Of a DNA stretch of 64,000 bases, positions 16,016 to 26,744 are shown one piece after another. A program made the position numbers and the translations under genes. Origin of the DNA: an uncultured Pseudokineococcus sp. (GTDB taxonomy: Bacteria > Actinomycetota > Actinomycetes > Actinomycetales > Quadrisphaeraceae). Numbering within the stretch: the stretch's first letter is position 1; every line of letters begins with the position of its first letter. The notes beneath the pieces were generated by a model. It was not told where the DNA came from. It made no database searches and worked only from the letters and a program-made list of their open reading frames with translations. The stretch lies in assembly GCF_947499845.1 (NCBI RefSeq), contig NZ_CANMPM010000004.1, positions 62,001 through 126,000 on the forward strand, written 5' to 3'.

Positions 16016-17506
16016 TCAGCCGGCGTCGGGGGCGCCGAGCTGGCGGGCGCTCGTGTCGCGGCGGGTCTCCCGGTAGGCCTGCGTGACGCCGTTGACGGCG
16101 TCGCCCATGCGGTGGGCGCGCAGCGCGTTGGTCGAGCCGGGGATGCCCGGGGGCGCCCCGGCCACGACGACGACGAGCTCGCCCTCCTGCGCGACGCCGC
16201 TCTCGAGGAGCACCTCGTCCATGGCGAGGACCATCTCGTCGGTGTGGGTCACGTAGGGCATGAGGAAGGTCTGCACGCCCCACGTGAGGGACAGCTGCGC
16301 GCGGACGGAGGGCTCCGGCGTGAAGACGATGAGCGGGATCTCCGAGCGCAGGCGGGACATGCGCCGGGCGGAGTCGCCCGTCGTCGTGAAGACGACGAGG
16401 TGCTTGGCGTCGAGGTTGACGCCCACGTCGAGCGCGGCCCGCGTGATGGCACCGCCCGTGGTGTGCGGGTTGGTGCCCAGCGGGCTGATCCGGTCGAGGC
16501 CGTGGTCCTCGGTGCTCTCGATGATGCGCGCCATCGTCCGCACCGCCTCGAAGGGGTACTGGCCGACGCTCGTCTCGCCCGAGAGCATGATCGCGTCGGC
16601 GCCGTCGAGGACGGCGTTGGCGCAGTCCGACGCCTCGGCCCGGGTCGGGCGGGGCGCGGAGATCATGGACTCGAGCACCTGCGTCGCCACGATGACCGGC
16701 TTGGCCGCGCGGCGGCACAGCTCGACCGCGCGCTTCTGCACGAGCGGCACCTGCTCGAGCGGCAGCTCCACGCCGAGGTCGCCGCGGGCCACCATGACGC
16801 CGTCGAAGGCGTCGACGACGGCCTCGAGGTTGTCGACCGCCTGCGGCTTCTCCACCTTGGCGATGACCGGGACCCGCCGGCCCTCCTCGTCCATGACGCG
16901 GTGGACGCCCTCGACGTCGGCCGCGTCGCGGACGAAGGACAGCGCCACGAGGTCGCAGCCCGCCCGCAGGCCCCAGCGCAGGTCCTCGACGTCCTTGTCG
17001 GAGAGCGCCGGGACGCCGACCGCCACGCCGGGCAGGTTGAGGCCCTTGTTGTCCGACACGACGCCCGCCACCTCGACCTCGGTGACGACGCGCGGGCCCT
17101 CGACGCCGGTGACCCGCAGGGTCACCTTGCCGTCGTCGACGAGGATGCGGTCGCCCGGCGAGACGTCGCCCGGCAGACCCTCGTGCGTCGTCGAGACGAG
17201 GGTCGCGTCGCCCGGCACGTCCTCGGTGGTGATGGTGAGCACGTGGCCCACGGGCAGCGCCTGCGGCCCGCTCGCGAAGCGGCCCAGCCGGATCTTGGGG
17301 CCCTGCAGGTCGACGAGCACCGCGACCGGGCGCCCCGCCTCCTCGGCGGCGCGGCGCACCGCCTCGTAGCGCTCCGAGTGCTCGGCGTGCGAGCCGTGGC
17401 TGAGGTTGAAGCGGGCGACGTCCATGCCCGCGTCCACGAGCTCGCGGAGCTGCTCGGGGGTCGAGACGGCGGGGCCGAGGGTGCAGACGATCTTGGCGCG
17501 GCGCAT
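16016..17506 (-). CDS. pyk: Pyruvate kinase
   Basis: This enzyme converts phosphoenolpyruvate and ADP to pyruvate and ATP in glycolysis. The 496-residue protein shows KIVCTLGPA at the start, GMDVARFNLSHG, GPKIRLGRF, the active-site lysine segment VIAKVEKPQAV, VMVARGDLGVELP and ATQVLESM, with the C-terminal allosteric domain complete. The ATG at 17506 is preferred to a GTG three codons upstream because TAAGGT lies exactly 7 nt before the ATG. This matches the leaderless pattern seen elsewhere in the window. The gene stands alone between gltD and the tRNA/pdtaR pair, with a strong terminator. Confidence 0.97.
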   Translation of the reverse strand: MRRAKIVCTLGPAVSTPEQLRELVDAGMDVARFNLSHGSHAEHSERYEAVRRAAEEAGRPVAVLVDLQGPKIRLGRFASGPQALPVGHVLTITTEDVPGDATLVSTTHEGLPGDVSPGDRILVDDGKVTLRVTGVEGPRVVTEVEVAGVVSDNKGLNLPGVAVGVPALSDKDVEDLRWGLRAGCDLVALSFVRDAADVEGVHRVMDEEGRRVPVIAKVEKPQAVDNLEAVVDAFDGVMVARGDLGVELPLEQVPLVQKRAVELCRRAAKPVIVATQVLESMISAPRPTRAEASDCANAVLDGADAIMLSGETSVGQYPFEAVRTMARIIESTEDHGLDRISPLGTNPHTTGGAITRAALDVGVNLDAKHLVVFTTTGDSARRMSRLRSEIPLIVFTPEPSVRAQLSLTWGVQTFLMPYVTHTDEMVLAMDEVLLESGVAQEGELVVVVAGAPPGIPGSTNALRAHRMGDAVNGVTQAYRETRRDTSARQLGAPDAG

Positions 17507-17513
17507 GTGACGC

Positions 17514-17519
17514 ACCTTA
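17514..17519 (-). promoter_or_regulatory. -10 element of pyk (leaderless type)
   Basis: TAAGGT is followed by 7 nt and the pyk ATG. It overlaps the alternative upstream GTG codon, which argues against that start. Confidence 0.7.
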
Positions 17520-17549
17520 CAGAGCCGGGCACCCCGCCACGGCGGGCGA

Positions 17550-17568
17550 GGCCGTCCGTGGGACGGCC
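17550..17568 (-). terminator. Terminator of gltBD
   Basis: GGCCGTCC-GTG-GGACGGCC forms an 8-bp stem. A second hairpin (CCCCCGCG with CGCGGGGG, 17587-17613) lies between it and the gltD stop, so the operon has tandem stem-loops. Confidence 0.65.
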
Positions 17569-17653
17569 CGGCGCGCCGGAGCGCCGCCCCCGCGCCGCCC
17601 GGTGACGCGGGGGGTGGCGACGCGGGGGCGGGCGGACGTCCGTCGAGGGCCCG

Positions 17654-19147
17654 TCAGACGACGAGCGGCCGGTCCGTCGGGCGCACCGGGGCGGGCAGCG
17701 TGCTGGGCCGCCCGGAGAGCCGGGCGTCGATCGCGGCCGCCGCGGCGCGGCCCTCCGCGATGGCCCAGACGATGAGCGACTGCCCCCGGCCGGCGTCACC
17801 GGCGACGAAGACGCCGGGGACCGACGTCGCGTACGAGCCGTCGCGGGCGACGAGGCCGCGCTCGTCGAGGTCGACGCCCACCTCGTCCAGCAGCGGGCCG
17901 CGCTCGGGGCCCGTGTAGCCCGTGGCGATGAGGACGAGCTGGGTGTCGAGCACCTCCTCGGTGCCCGGGACCGGCCGCACCTCGCGGCCCACGCGCTCGG
18001 CCTGGACGATCTCCAGGCCCGCGACCCGGCCGTCCTCCCCCGCGACGAAGCGGGTGGTGGAAGCGGTGAAGCGGCGGTCGCCGCCCTCCTCGTGGGCGCT
18101 CGTCACCTCGAACAGGCGCGGGTCGACGGGCCAGGGCTCGCCCGCCGACCGCTCGGCGGGCGGCTGCGGCCCGTGGGCCAGCTGCGTCACCGAGCGGGCG
18201 CCCTGGCGCAGGGCCGTGCCGAGGCAGTCGGCGCCCGTGTCGCCGCCGCCGATGATGACGACGTCGCGGCCGCGGGCGTCGAGCTCCCCGGGCACGTCGC
18301 GGCCCTCCGGCCCCTCCCCCGCGCCGCGGGCGGCGCGGTTGGCGGGCACGAGGTAGTCCATCGCCGGCATGACGCCGGGCAGGTCGCGACCGGGCACGGG
18401 CAGGTCGCGGGGCGCCGTGGCGCCGACCGCCAGGAGCACCGCGTCGTAGCGGGCGACGAGCGCCGCGCCCGACACGGCGCCCGGGGCGCTGCCGCCGACG
18501 GGTGTGCCCGGGCGGAAGCGGGTCCCCTCCGCGGCCATCTGGGCCAGGCGGGCGTCGAGGAGGTCCTTCTCCATCTTGAACTCGGGGATGCCGTACCGGA
18601 GCAGCCCGCCGATGGCGTCGTCGCGCTCGTAGACGGCCACGGTGTGGCCGGCGCGGGTGAGCTGCTGCGCGGCGGCCAGGCCCGCGGGGCCGGACCCGAC
18701 GACGGCGACGGTGCGCCCGGTCAGGCGGTCGGGGGGCTGCGGGACGACCCACCCCTCGGCGAAGGCCCGGTCGGCGATCGACACCTCGACCTGCTTGATC
18801 GTCACCGGCGGCTGGTTGATGCCGAGGACGCAGGCGCTCTCGCACGGCGCCGGGCACAGCCGCCCCGTCACCTCGGGGAAGTTGTTCGTCGCGTGCAGCC
18901 GCTCGACGGCCTCGGCCCAGTCCCCGCGCCACGTGAGGTCGTTCCACTCCGGGATGAGGTTGCCCAGCGGGCAGCCCTGGTGGCAGAAGGGGATGCCGCA
19001 GTCCATGCAGCGGCCCGCCTGCCGCAGCAGCGCGCCCTCCTCCTGCTTCTCGTAGACCTCGCGCCAGTCCATGATCCGGACGTCCACCGGGCGGCGCTGC
19101 GGCAGCTCGCGCTCGCGCTGGGTGAGGAAGCCCTTCGGGTCAGCCAT
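17654..19147 (-). CDS. gltD: Glutamate synthase (NADPH) small subunit
   Basis: The beta subunit passes electrons from NADPH through FAD and Fe-S centres to GltB, for glutamate synthesis from glutamine and 2-oxoglutarate. The N-terminus has two cysteine clusters ([17 protein letters not shown] and [15 protein letters not shown]) for [4Fe-4S] centres. The FAD motif [14 protein letters not shown] (about residue 155) and the NADPH motif [15 protein letters not shown] (about 300) follow, with a closing [18 protein letters not shown] flavin motif. Length is 497 residues, normal for GltD. The ATG at 19147 overlaps the gltB stop by 8 nt, so translation is coupled. Confidence 0.97.
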   Translation of the reverse strand: MADPKGFLTQRERELPQRRPVDVRIMDWREVYEKQEEGALLRQAGRCMDCGIPFCHQGCPLGNLIPEWNDLTWRGDWAEAVERLHATNNFPEVTGRLCPAPCESACVLGINQPPVTIKQVEVSIADRAFAEGWVVPQPPDRLTGRTVAVVGSGPAGLAAAQQLTRAGHTVAVYERDDAIGGLLRYGIPEFKMEKDLLDARLAQMAAEGTRFRPGTPVGGSAPGAVSGAALVARYDAVLLAVGATAPRDLPVPGRDLPGVMPAMDYLVPANRAARGAGEGPEGRDVPGELDARGRDVVIIGGGDTGADCLGTALRQGARSVTQLAHGPQPPAERSAGEPWPVDPRLFEVTSAHEEGGDRRFTASTTRFVAGEDGRVAGLEIVQAERVGREVRPVPGTEEVLDTQLVLIATGYTGPERGPLLDEVGVDLDERGLVARDGSYATSVPGVFVAGDAGRGQSLIVWAIAEGRAAAAAIDARLSGRPSTLPAPVRPTDRPLVV

Positions 19148-22100
19148 GCGTCGTCGCCTCCACGATCCGGCCCCAGACGACGTCGCCGTCGAGGTCCAGC
19201 CCCTCCTCGGCCGCCTGCGCCCGCACGGCGAGCACGCGGGAGAACTCCCGGGGCAGCAGCTTGGTGATGCGGTCCAGGCCCGCGTCGCCCTGCTCGAGCA
19301 GGGCGGCCGCGACCTCCGACCCGGTCTCGTCGCGGTGGCGCACGAGCAGGTCGGCCACGAGCACCCGGTCGGCCTCGTCGAGCGGGTGCAGCCCGAGCTC
19401 CCCGCTGCGCACGGCCGCCTGGTTGACCTCGGCCTCGTCGAGGTCGAGCACGTACGCCGTGCCGCCGGACATGCCCGCCGCCACGTTGCGGCCGGTGCCG
19501 CCGAGAACGAGCACGGTGCCACCGGTCATGTACTCGCAGGCGTGGTCGCCCACGCCCTCGACGACGGCGATGGCGCCGGAGTTGCGGACGCAGAAGCGCT
19601 CCCCGACGACGCCGCGCAGGAACATCTCCCCCGACGTCGCGCCGTAGCCGATCGTGTTGCCGGCGATGACGTTGTCCTGCGCCGGGAAGGGCGCGGCGTC
19701 GTCGGGGCGGACCACCACGCGGCCGCCCGACAGGCCCTTGCCGACGTAGTCGTTGGCGTCCCCGACGAGGCGCAGCACGACCCCACGGGGCAGGAAGGCG
19801 CCGAAGGACTGGCCGGCGCTGCCCGTCAGGATCACGTCGACGGTGCCGTCGGGCAGGCCCTGCTCGCCGTAGCGGCGGGTGACCTCGTGGCCGAGCATCG
19901 TGCCGACGGTGCGGTTGACGTTGCGCACCGCGCTCGCGACCCGCACCGGCGTGCCGTGCTCGAGGGCGTCGCGGGACATCGCGATGAGCTGGTGGTCGAG
20001 GGCCTTCTCGAGGCCGTGGTCCTGGCTCGTCGTGCGCCGGCGCGAGGCGCCCTCGGGCAGCTCGACCTGGTGCAGGACCGGGCCGAGGTCGAGCCCGGAG
20101 GCCTTCCAGTGGTCGACGGCGCGGCGGACGTCGAGGGCGTCGCTGCGACCGATGGCCTCGTCGAGCGAGCGGAAGCCCAGCGCCGCGAGGTGCTCGCGCA
20201 CCTCCTGCGCCACGAACTCGAAGAAGCTCACGACGAAGTCGGCCTTGCCGCCGTACCGCGCCCGCAGCTCGGGGTTCTGCGTCGCGATCCCGACGGGGCA
20301 CGTGTCGAGGTGGCAGGCGCGCATGAGGATGCAGCCGGAGACGACGAGCGGCGCCGTCGAGAAGCCGTACTCCTCGGCGCCGAGGAGCGCCGCCACGACG
20401 ACGTCGCGGCCCGTCTTCAGCTGGCCGTCGACCTGGACCGTGATCCGGTCGCGCAGGCCGTTGAGCAGCAGCGTCTGCTGCGCCTCGGCCAGCCCGACCT
20501 CCCACGGCCCGCCCGCGTGCTTGAGCGACGTCAGCGGGCTGGCGCCCGTGCCGCCGTCGTGGCCGGAGATGAGGACCACGTCCGCGTGCGCCTTGCTCAC
20601 GCCCGCCGCGACCGTCCCGACGCCGATCTCGCTGACGAGCTTGACGTGCACGCGCGCCGACGGGTTGGCGTTCTTGAGGTCGTGGATGAGCTGGGCGATG
20701 TCCTCGATCGAGTAGATGTCGTGGTGCGGCGGCGGCGAGATGAGGCCGACGCCCGGCGTCGAGAAGCGCGTCCGCGCGATCCACGGGTAGACCTTGTGGC
20801 CCGGCAGCTGACCGCCCTCACCCGGCTTGGCGCCCTGCGCGATCTTGATCTGCAGGTCGTCGGCGTGGGTGAGGTACATGCTCGTCACGCCGAAGCGCCC
20901 CGAGGCGACCTGCTTGACGGCGCTGCGGCGCTCCGGGTCGAGCAGGCGCTCGACGTCCTCGCCGCCCTCGCCGGTGTTGCTGCGCCCGCCCAGGCGGTTC
21001 ATCGCGACCGCGAGGGTGGAGTGCGCCTCCTCGGAGATGGAGCCGTAGCTCATCGCGCCCGTCGAGAAGCGCTTGACGATCTCGCTGACCGGCTCGACCT
21101 CGTCGATCGGGACCGGCGGGCGGGCGCCCTCGCGGAAGGAGAAGAGGCCGCGGAGCGTCATGAGCCGCTCGGAGGAGTCGTCGACCCGCTGCGTGTACTG
21201 CTTGAAGACGTCGTAGCGCCCCGCGCGGGTGGCGTGCTGCAGGCGGAAGACCGTCTCCGGGTCGAAGAGGTGGTGCTCGCCCTCGCGGCGCCACTGGTAC
21301 TCCCCGCCCACCTCGAGGCGCCGGTGCGCGGGCTGCACGCCCCCGACGGGGTAGGCGGTGCGGTGGCGGGCGGCGACCTCCTCGGCGAGGACGTCGATGC
21401 CGACGCCGCCGAGCTGCGTCGTCGTGCCCGTGAAGTACCGGTCGACGAGCTCCTGGGACAGGCCGATGGTCTCGAAGGTCTGCGCGCCCCGGTAGGAGGC
21501 GACCGTCGAGATGCCCATCTTGCTCATGACCTTGAGCACGCCCTTGCCGAGCGCGTAGATGAGCCGGCGGACGGCGTCCTCGGGCGCGATGCCGGTGAGG
21601 TGGCCGGAGCGGACCTGGTCCTCCACCGACTCCATCGCCAGGTACGGGTTCACGGCCGCCGCGCCGTACCCGACGAGCAGGGCGACGTGGTGGACCTCGC
21701 GGACGTCACCCGCCTCGACGACGAGCCCGACCTGGGTGCGGGTCTTCTCCCGCAGCAGGTGGTGGTGGACGGCCGCGGTGAGCAGCAGCGAGGGGATGGG
21801 CGCCAGCACGGAGTCCGAGTCGCGGTCCGACAGGACGACGAAGCGGGCGCCGTCGGCGATGGCCGCGCTCACCTCGGCGCAGATCTCGTCGATCCGGGCC
21901 GCCAGGGCCGCTCCCCCGCCGTCGACCCGGTACAGGCCGGACACGCGGACGCAGCGGAAGCCGGGGAGGTTGCCGTCGGCGTTGACGTGGACGATCTTCG
22001 CGAGCTCGTCGTTGTCGATGACCGGGAAGGGGATGACGAGCTGGCGGCAGTGCGCCGGGCCGGCGTCGAGCATGTTCTGCTCCGGGCCCACGCCCGTGAC

Positions 22101-23762
22101 GAGCGACGTCACCAGCTCCTCGCGGATGGCGTCCAGCGGCGGGTTGGTCACCTGCGCGAACATCTGCGTGAAGTAGTCGAAGACGAGCCGGGGACGCTCC
22201 GAGAGCACGGCGATCGGCGTGTCGGTGCCCATCGAGCCGATGGGCTCGGCCCCCGCCCGCGCCATCGGCGCGACGAGCAGGCGCAGCTCCTCCTCGGTGT
22301 AGCCGAAGGTCTGCTGGCGGCGGGTCACCGAGGAGTGCGTGTGCGCGACGTGCTCGCGCTCGGGCAGCCCGTCGAGCGTGACGAGGCCGGCGTGCAGCCA
22401 CTCGTCGTAGGGGTGCGCCGCTGCGAGCTCGGCCTTGACCTCCTCGTCGTCGACCACGCGCCCCGCGGCCGTGTCGACGAGGAACATGCGCCCGGGCTGC
22501 AGGCGCCCCTTGCGCACGACGGTGGCGGGGTCGAGGTCGAGCACGCCCGTCTCGCTGGCGAGGACGACGAGGCCGTCGGAGGTGATCGAGTACCGCGAGG
22601 GGCGCAGGCCGTTGCGGTCGAGCACCGCGCCGATGAGCGTGCCGTCGGTGAAGACGACGTCGGCCGGGCCGTCCCACGCCTCCGTGAACATCGAGTGGAA
22701 CTCGTAGAAGGCGCGGCGGGCCGGGTCCATGGAGGCGTGGTTCTCCCAGGCCTCCGGGATCATCATGAGCATCGCGTGCGGCAGCGAGCGGCCGGACAGG
22801 TGCAGCAGCTCGAGCACCTCGTCGAACGACGCGGAGTCGCTGGCGCCCGGCGTGCAGACGGGGAAGATCCGCTGGAGGTCGCCGGGGATGACCGACGAGC
22901 TGAGCATGCTCTCCCGCGCCCGCATCCAGTTGCGGTTGCCCTGGACGGTGTTGATCTCGCCGTTGTGGGCGATGAGGCGGAACGGGTGCGCCAGCGGCCA
23001 CGACGGGAAGGTGTTGGTCGAGAAGCGCGAGTGCACGACGGCGAGCTCGGTCGTGTAGCGCCGGTCCGACAGGTCGGGGAAGAAGGGCTCCAGCTGGCCC
23101 GTCGTCAGCATCCCCTTGTAGGTGATGGTGCGGCACGAGAGCGACGCGACGTAGACGCCGACCTCGCGCTCCGTGCGCTTGCGCAGGCAGAAGGCCCGGC
23201 GCTCGAGGGCCATGCCCGTGATGCGCGCGCCACGGCCGGCGACGAAGAGCTGCCGGAAGCGCGGCATCGTGGCGCGGGCGGTGGCGCCGACGAGCTCGGC
23301 TGCGACGGGCACGTCCCGCCAGCCGAGGACGGCGAGGTCCTCCTCCTCCGCGAGGGCCTCGACGCGGCGCACGGCCTCGGCCGCCGCGTCGTCCTCGGCG
23401 GGCAGGAAGACGATGCCGACGGCGTAGGCGCCCTTGGGCGGGAGCTCGACGCCCATCTCCTCCTCCGCCAGGGCGCGGAAGAGGTCGTCGGGGACCTGCG
23501 TGAGGATCCCGGCGCCGTCACCGGTGTCGACCTCGGCGCCCACGGCGCCGCGGTGGTCGAGGTTGCGCAGGGCGGTGAGCGCGGCGTCGACGATGTCGTG
23601 GCCCGGCTCGCCGCGCAGCGTCGCGACGAAGGCCACGCCGCACGCGTCGTGCTCGTGGCGCCCGTCGTAGAGGCCCTGCGGGGCCGGGACGGCGACGGCG
23701 CGGGGTCCGGGCGCCGGGTTCTCGTGCTGGTCCTGCGGGCTGATCTGCGAGGTCGTCGTCAT
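19140..23762 (-). CDS. gltB: Glutamate synthase large subunit
   Basis: The alpha subunit of GOGAT, 1540 residues. The glutaminase (Ntn-type) domain begins at Cys41 in [16 protein letters not shown], so a 40-residue propeptide must be removed to expose the catalytic Cys. The central domain, FMN-binding synthase domain ([33 protein letters not shown]) and 3Fe-4S cysteines ([15 protein letters not shown]) follow. The C-terminal GXGXG beta-helix repeats ([21 protein letters not shown]) are complete. The chosen ATG gives [10 protein letters not shown]; another ATG four codons upstream is possible. Upstream is a regulatory region with phased GTGA repeats. Confidence 0.97.
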   Translation of the reverse strand: MTTTSQISPQDQHENPAPGPRAVAVPAPQGLYDGRHEHDACGVAFVATLRGEPGHDIVDAALTALRNLDHRGAVGAEVDTGDGAGILTQVPDDLFRALAEEEMGVELPPKGAYAVGIVFLPAEDDAAAEAVRRVEALAEEEDLAVLGWRDVPVAAELVGATARATMPRFRQLFVAGRGARITGMALERRAFCLRKRTEREVGVYVASLSCRTITYKGMLTTGQLEPFFPDLSDRRYTTELAVVHSRFSTNTFPSWPLAHPFRLIAHNGEINTVQGNRNWMRARESMLSSSVIPGDLQRIFPVCTPGASDSASFDEVLELLHLSGRSLPHAMLMMIPEAWENHASMDPARRAFYEFHSMFTEAWDGPADVVFTDGTLIGAVLDRNGLRPSRYSITSDGLVVLASETGVLDLDPATVVRKGRLQPGRMFLVDTAAGRVVDDEEVKAELAAAHPYDEWLHAGLVTLDGLPEREHVAHTHSSVTRRQQTFGYTEEELRLLVAPMARAGAEPIGSMGTDTPIAVLSERPRLVFDYFTQMFAQVTNPPLDAIREELVTSLVTGVGPEQNMLDAGPAHCRQLVIPFPVIDNDELAKIVHVNADGNLPGFRCVRVSGLYRVDGGGAALAARIDEICAEVSAAIADGARFVVLSDRDSDSVLAPIPSLLLTAAVHHHLLREKTRTQVGLVVEAGDVREVHHVALLVGYGAAAVNPYLAMESVEDQVRSGHLTGIAPEDAVRRLIYALGKGVLKVMSKMGISTVASYRGAQTFETIGLSQELVDRYFTGTTTQLGGVGIDVLAEEVAARHRTAYPVGGVQPAHRRLEVGGEYQWRREGEHHLFDPETVFRLQHATRAGRYDVFKQYTQRVDDSSERLMTLRGLFSFREGARPPVPIDEVEPVSEIVKRFSTGAMSYGSISEEAHSTLAVAMNRLGGRSNTGEGGEDVERLLDPERRSAVKQVASGRFGVTSMYLTHADDLQIKIAQGAKPGEGGQLPGHKVYPWIARTRFSTPGVGLISPPPHHDIYSIEDIAQLIHDLKNANPSARVHVKLVSEIGVGTVAAGVSKAHADVVLISGHDGGTGASPLTSLKHAGGPWEVGLAEAQQTLLLNGLRDRITVQVDGQLKTGRDVVVAALLGAEEYGFSTAPLVVSGCILMRACHLDTCPVGIATQNPELRARYGGKADFVVSFFEFVAQEVREHLAALGFRSLDEAIGRSDALDVRRAVDHWKASGLDLGPVLHQVELPEGASRRRTTSQDHGLEKALDHQLIAMSRDALEHGTPVRVASAVRNVNRTVGTMLGHEVTRRYGEQGLPDGTVDVILTGSAGQSFGAFLPRGVVLRLVGDANDYVGKGLSGGRVVVRPDDAAPFPAQDNVIAGNTIGYGATSGEMFLRGVVGERFCVRNSGAIAVVEGVGDHACEYMTGGTVLVLGGTGRNVAAGMSGGTAYVLDLDEAEVNQAAVRSGELGLHPLDEADRVLVADLLVRHRDETGSEVAAALLEQGDAGLDRITKLLPREFSRVLAVRAQAAEEGLDLDGDVVWGRIVEATTHG

Positions 23763-23867
23763 GCGTCGCACCATCCTCACGGGGACCGCCGGGGCGGTCG
23801 ACGTGCCCCGCCGGCGGGCCGGCGGGACGGGGGACGGGAGGGGACGTCGTCGGCCCCGGGTCGGGAG

Positions 23868-23873
23868 AAGGTA
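23868..23873 (-). promoter_or_regulatory. -10 element of gltBD
   Basis: TACCTT on the minus strand would start transcription near 23861, giving about a 100-nt leader. No good -35 is present, consistent with an activator-dependent promoter. Confidence 0.45.
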
Positions 23874-23931
23874 CACCGGGGGCCGCGGCGCCCCGGCGGT
23901 CGATCCACCCCGCGAGACCACCGTCGGCGCG

Positions 23932-23968
23932 GTGACCGGGTCGTGACCGTGACGTGATCGCGGCGTGA
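23932..23968. promoter_or_regulatory. Four 11-bp phased GTGA repeats upstream of gltB
   Basis: On the plus strand GTGA begins at 23932, 23943, 23954 and 23965, exactly 11 bp apart, with an extra copy at 23949. Read on the gltB strand this gives GTCAC-N6-GTCAC. OmpR-type regulators such as GlnR, PhoP and MtrA bind GT(N)AC-like half-sites at 11-bp spacing. The position, about 70-100 bp upstream of the gltB transcription start, fits an activator. GlnR is the most attractive candidate because it controls nitrogen genes, but that is inference. Confidence 0.55.
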
Positions 23969-24174
23969 TGCCGGGGTCGGGCGTGCCCACCCGGTCGTGA
24001 CGCGACGTCGCAGGGAGGCCGGACGCCGCTCGCGCTGAGCTGGGCGCGCGCAGCTCCGGGGCCGGTGGCGCGAGCCGGTCCGTCGAGCGGTGTCCGGTGG
24101 CTGCGCACAGGACGGTGGAGCGGGGTCTCGTCCACAGACCACGGGACCGGCGCGGCGCTGTCGGACCCCGCCCC

Positions 24175-24180
24175 TAGCCT
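24175..24180 (+). promoter_or_regulatory. -10 element of the HNH gene (leaderless type)
   Basis: TAGCCT is followed by 7 nt and a GTG (24188) in the HNH reading frame. Confidence 0.65.
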
Positions 24181-24187
24181 CGTACAC

Positions 24188-26521
24188 GTGTTCGAGATGG
24201 GCGTGAGCGGGAGCGAGGGGGACGACGCCGTCCTGCCGTCCGCCTCGCCTCGCGCCGCTCGTGGCGCCGGCGCCCCTGACGCGACGGGTGCTGCCGGGGA
24301 CCAGGACGGCGGCGCCTCCGAGCTCGTGCGAGAGGCCGGTCGCGTGCGGTCGGCGGTGCGCGCCGGCGCGCTGGGCCGGGTGCAGGCGGTGGTCGCGCTG
24401 GAGGCGGCGCGGTCGGTGGCGTGGGCGGGGCTGCTGCGGCAGGTCGCCGCGCTGGTGGACGAGGTGTCGGTGTCGGGTGGGCCGGCGGCGCCGCTGGCCG
24501 ACGGCGGCGGGTCCGGCGCCGGTGACCGCGGGACGGGTGCGGTCGGTGTCGCGGTGCGGGATGGGGGCTCCGACCCGTGGTCTGGCCCCGGGTCTGACCC
24601 GGGGTCGGCGCCCGGGCCGACGTCGGGGTCGGGGCGGGACGTGGGCGTGGCGTTCGAGGCCGCCGCGGCCGAGCTGGCGGTCGCGCTGGTCGTGCCCTTG
24701 CGCCGGGCGCAGGACCTGGTCGCCGAGGCCCTCGCGGTCACCACCCGGCTGCCGGTCACGCTGGCGGCGTTGGAGGCCGGGCGGATCGACCCCCAGCGCT
24801 CCCGCCTGGTCGCCGAGGAGACCGTCGCCCTGTCCCCGGTGCACGCCGCGAAGGTCGACGCGGCCCTGGCCGACGACCTCGGCCCCCTCACCGTCCCCGC
24901 ACTGCGGGCCCGCGTGCGTCACCTCGTGGCGACGACCGACCCGCAGGCGGTGCGCCGGCGGGTGCGGCGCGCGACCTGCGCCCGCGGCGTGCGCCTGTTC
25001 CCCGTGGAGGACGGGATGGCCCAGCTGGTCGCGACGGGCCCGGTCATGGACCTGGCGTGCGTGTTCGAGCGGCTGACGACCACCGCCCGGGCCCGCGCCG
25101 GGGAGCACGGGCGCACCGACCCGCACGCCGCGACCACCGCCGGCCTGGACCCCCTCGCCCTGGGCGACGGTGCCGCCGCGGGGTTGCCCGACCGGCGGGG
25201 CATCGACGCGCGCCGCTTCGACGCCCTGGTCGACCTCGCCACCACCGACCCGGCCAGCACCACCGATCTGGTCGCCGGCGCTGATGCCCGTGCGGGTGCT
25301 CGCGGCGGGGCGACGGCCGGTGCGGACGCCGCCGGGACCGGGCAGTCGGCCTCGGCCATCGGCACGGCCACGTCCCGGGCGCGCAGCCCTCACGGCCCGC
25401 AGGTCACCGTGGCCCTGTCCAGCCTGCTGGGGCTGGATGACGACCCTGCCCAGCACCCCACCCTCGGACCCGTCCCGGCCGTGGCCGTCGCCGAGCTCCT
25501 CGCCGCCGGGCACCGCTTCCGCCGCGCCCTGACCGCACCGGTCACCGGCCACCTCGTCGGCCTCGACGGCCACCTGCTGACCCTCGACCCCAACACCACC
25601 AGGACCACGACGACGACGGCGACGTCGCCACCCGCCCCACCGCGGAAGGGCCCATGGAGCGCAGCCGCCCGACGCGGCCGCACAGCGGCGATCACCGTGC
25701 GCGTCGACACCCCCGACGGACCGGACGACCCCGCGCCACCATTGACATCGCTGACGCCTGACGTGACTCCCGCAGCCGCAGCGCCGTCGCCGCCTCCGCC
25801 GGGACCGGAACCGGGACCGGGACCGGGACCGAGCTCCTCACCTACCTCACGGCACACCTCGCTGCGCCACGCCGCCCGACGGTCCGCCTGCTCCTACGCC
25901 GCCGCGACCGGCGGACCCGGCCCCTACACGCCCACCGACGCCTGCGCCCGCTGGGTGCGCACCCGCTCACCCCGCTGCCAGGCCCCCGGCTGCCGGATGC
26001 CCGCCACCCGCTGCGACCTCGACCACCGCACCCCCCACGCCACCGGCGGACCGACGTGCCCGTGCAACCTCGACGTCCTCTGCCGGCGCCACCACCTCGC
26101 CAAGCACCACCACGGATGGACCGCCGTCCCGACCTCCGACGACCCCACCGACCCCTCCCTCACCTGGACCACCCCGCTCGGCCAGGTCGTGGACGTCCCG
26201 GCGCAGCCCCTGCTGCCGCGACCGGCGCCCCGCACCACCGACGACCACCGCGCGCAGACCGAGGCCGACGACGCGGCCGCCTCCGCCCTCGAGGACCACC
26301 TCCTCGGCCGACCCCGCTACCCCCACCGCGACAGCGCCGCCCACGACCTCGACCGCCTCCACGCCGAGCTCGCCCGGCAGCACGCCGAGACCGGCCGTCA
26401 GCGGCACGACGCCCTGCACGGCGAGGGCGGAGGCGCCGGTGACGGTCGCCCCGACGGCGACCCGACGCCTCCGGCTGACCGAGCAGGCGGATGGGGCGAC
26501 GACCACCCACCGCCGTACTGA
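24188..26521 (+). CDS. DUF222 domain-containing HNH endonuclease (13E12-repeat type)
   Basis: A 777-residue protein with a DUF222 domain over roughly residues 40-400 and a C-terminal HNH module at about 595-645. That module reads CQAPGC...CDLDHRTPHATGG...CPCNLDVLCRRHHLAKHHHGW, with paired cysteines for a structural metal and the His/Asp/Asn nuclease residues. Such proteins are encoded in multiple copies in many actinobacteria and resemble the mycobacterial 13E12 repeat family; their role is not known. Gly/Ala- and Pro-rich low-complexity stretches interrupt it, including a run of GGGACC hexamers near 25801-25830 coding for PGPEPGPGPGP. The GTG start is placed by the TAGCCT-N7 pattern. No partner genes or terminal repeats are visible. 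Confidence 0.88.
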   Translation: MFEMGVSGSEGDDAVLPSASPRAARGAGAPDATGAAGDQDGGASELVREAGRVRSAVRAGALGRVQAVVALEAARSVAWAGLLRQVAALVDEVSVSGGPAAPLADGGGSGAGDRGTGAVGVAVRDGGSDPWSGPGSDPGSAPGPTSGSGRDVGVAFEAAAAELAVALVVPLRRAQDLVAEALAVTTRLPVTLAALEAGRIDPQRSRLVAEETVALSPVHAAKVDAALADDLGPLTVPALRARVRHLVATTDPQAVRRRVRRATCARGVRLFPVEDGMAQLVATGPVMDLACVFERLTTTARARAGEHGRTDPHAATTAGLDPLALGDGAAAGLPDRRGIDARRFDALVDLATTDPASTTDLVAGADARAGARGGATAGADAAGTGQSASAIGTATSRARSPHGPQVTVALSSLLGLDDDPAQHPTLGPVPAVAVAELLAAGHRFRRALTAPVTGHLVGLDGHLLTLDPNTTRTTTTTATSPPAPPRKGPWSAAARRGRTAAITVRVDTPDGPDDPAPPLTSLTPDVTPAAAAPSPPPPGPEPGPGPGPSSSPTSRHTSLRHAARRSACSYAAATGGPGPYTPTDACARWVRTRSPRCQAPGCRMPATRCDLDHRTPHATGGPTCPCNLDVLCRRHHLAKHHHGWTAVPTSDDPTDPSLTWTTPLGQVVDVPAQPLLPRPAPRTTDDHRAQTEADDAAASALEDHLLGRPRYPHRDSAAHDLDRLHAELARQHAETGRQRHDALHGEGGGAGDGRPDGDPTPPADRAGGWGDDHPPPY

Positions 26522-26541
26522 CGACCCGGTCGGTGGGTCGA

Positions 26542-26562
26542 GCGCGGCCCGCCGGGCCGCGC
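26542..26562 (+). terminator. Terminator of the HNH gene
   Basis: GCGCGGCCC-GCC-GGGCCGCGC, a perfect 9-bp stem with a 3-nt loop, 20 nt after the stop codon. Confidence 0.75.
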
Positions 26563-26654
26563 GCAGCGCGAGGGCGCTCGCGGCGAGCCCCCGAGCTGCT
26601 GACTGCTGCGCCGGCCCGTCGGCTCGCCCCCGCTCGGGTGGTAACGGGTGAGGG

Positions 26655-26686
26655 CCTCCGGTCGCCGGCCGTCCAGGCGCCGGAGG
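26655..26686 (-). terminator. Terminator of the trpCBA-lgt operon
   Basis: CCTCCGG and CGCC pair with GGCG and CCGGAGG (one bulged T, 9-nt loop), 58 nt beyond the lgt stop on the minus strand. Confidence 0.55.
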
Positions 26687-26744
26687 GCAGGGCGCGACGT
26701 CGGCCGGGACCGCCGCGTGCGCGCCCGACCCGTGGGCCGGCGGC

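Larger units (their letters stand above)
23763..24187. other. 425-bp divergent regulatory region between gltB and the HNH gene
   Basis: No gene was found here. It holds the gltB -10 candidate and phased GTGA repeats on the gltB side, and the HNH gene -10 (24175-24180) at the other end. The rest is GC-rich and unassigned. Confidence 0.6.

Noticed and set aside
19071-23957. A very long open frame on the plus strand opposite gltB and gltD
   Set aside because: It is the antisense shadow of gltB, which has full family motifs; in GC-rich DNA such shadows stay open. Its translation is low-complexity Arg/Asp/Val.
24188-26521. Insertion sequence carrying the HNH gene
   Set aside because: No transposase, terminal inverted repeats or target duplication can be seen; it is a stand-alone DUF222/HNH gene.
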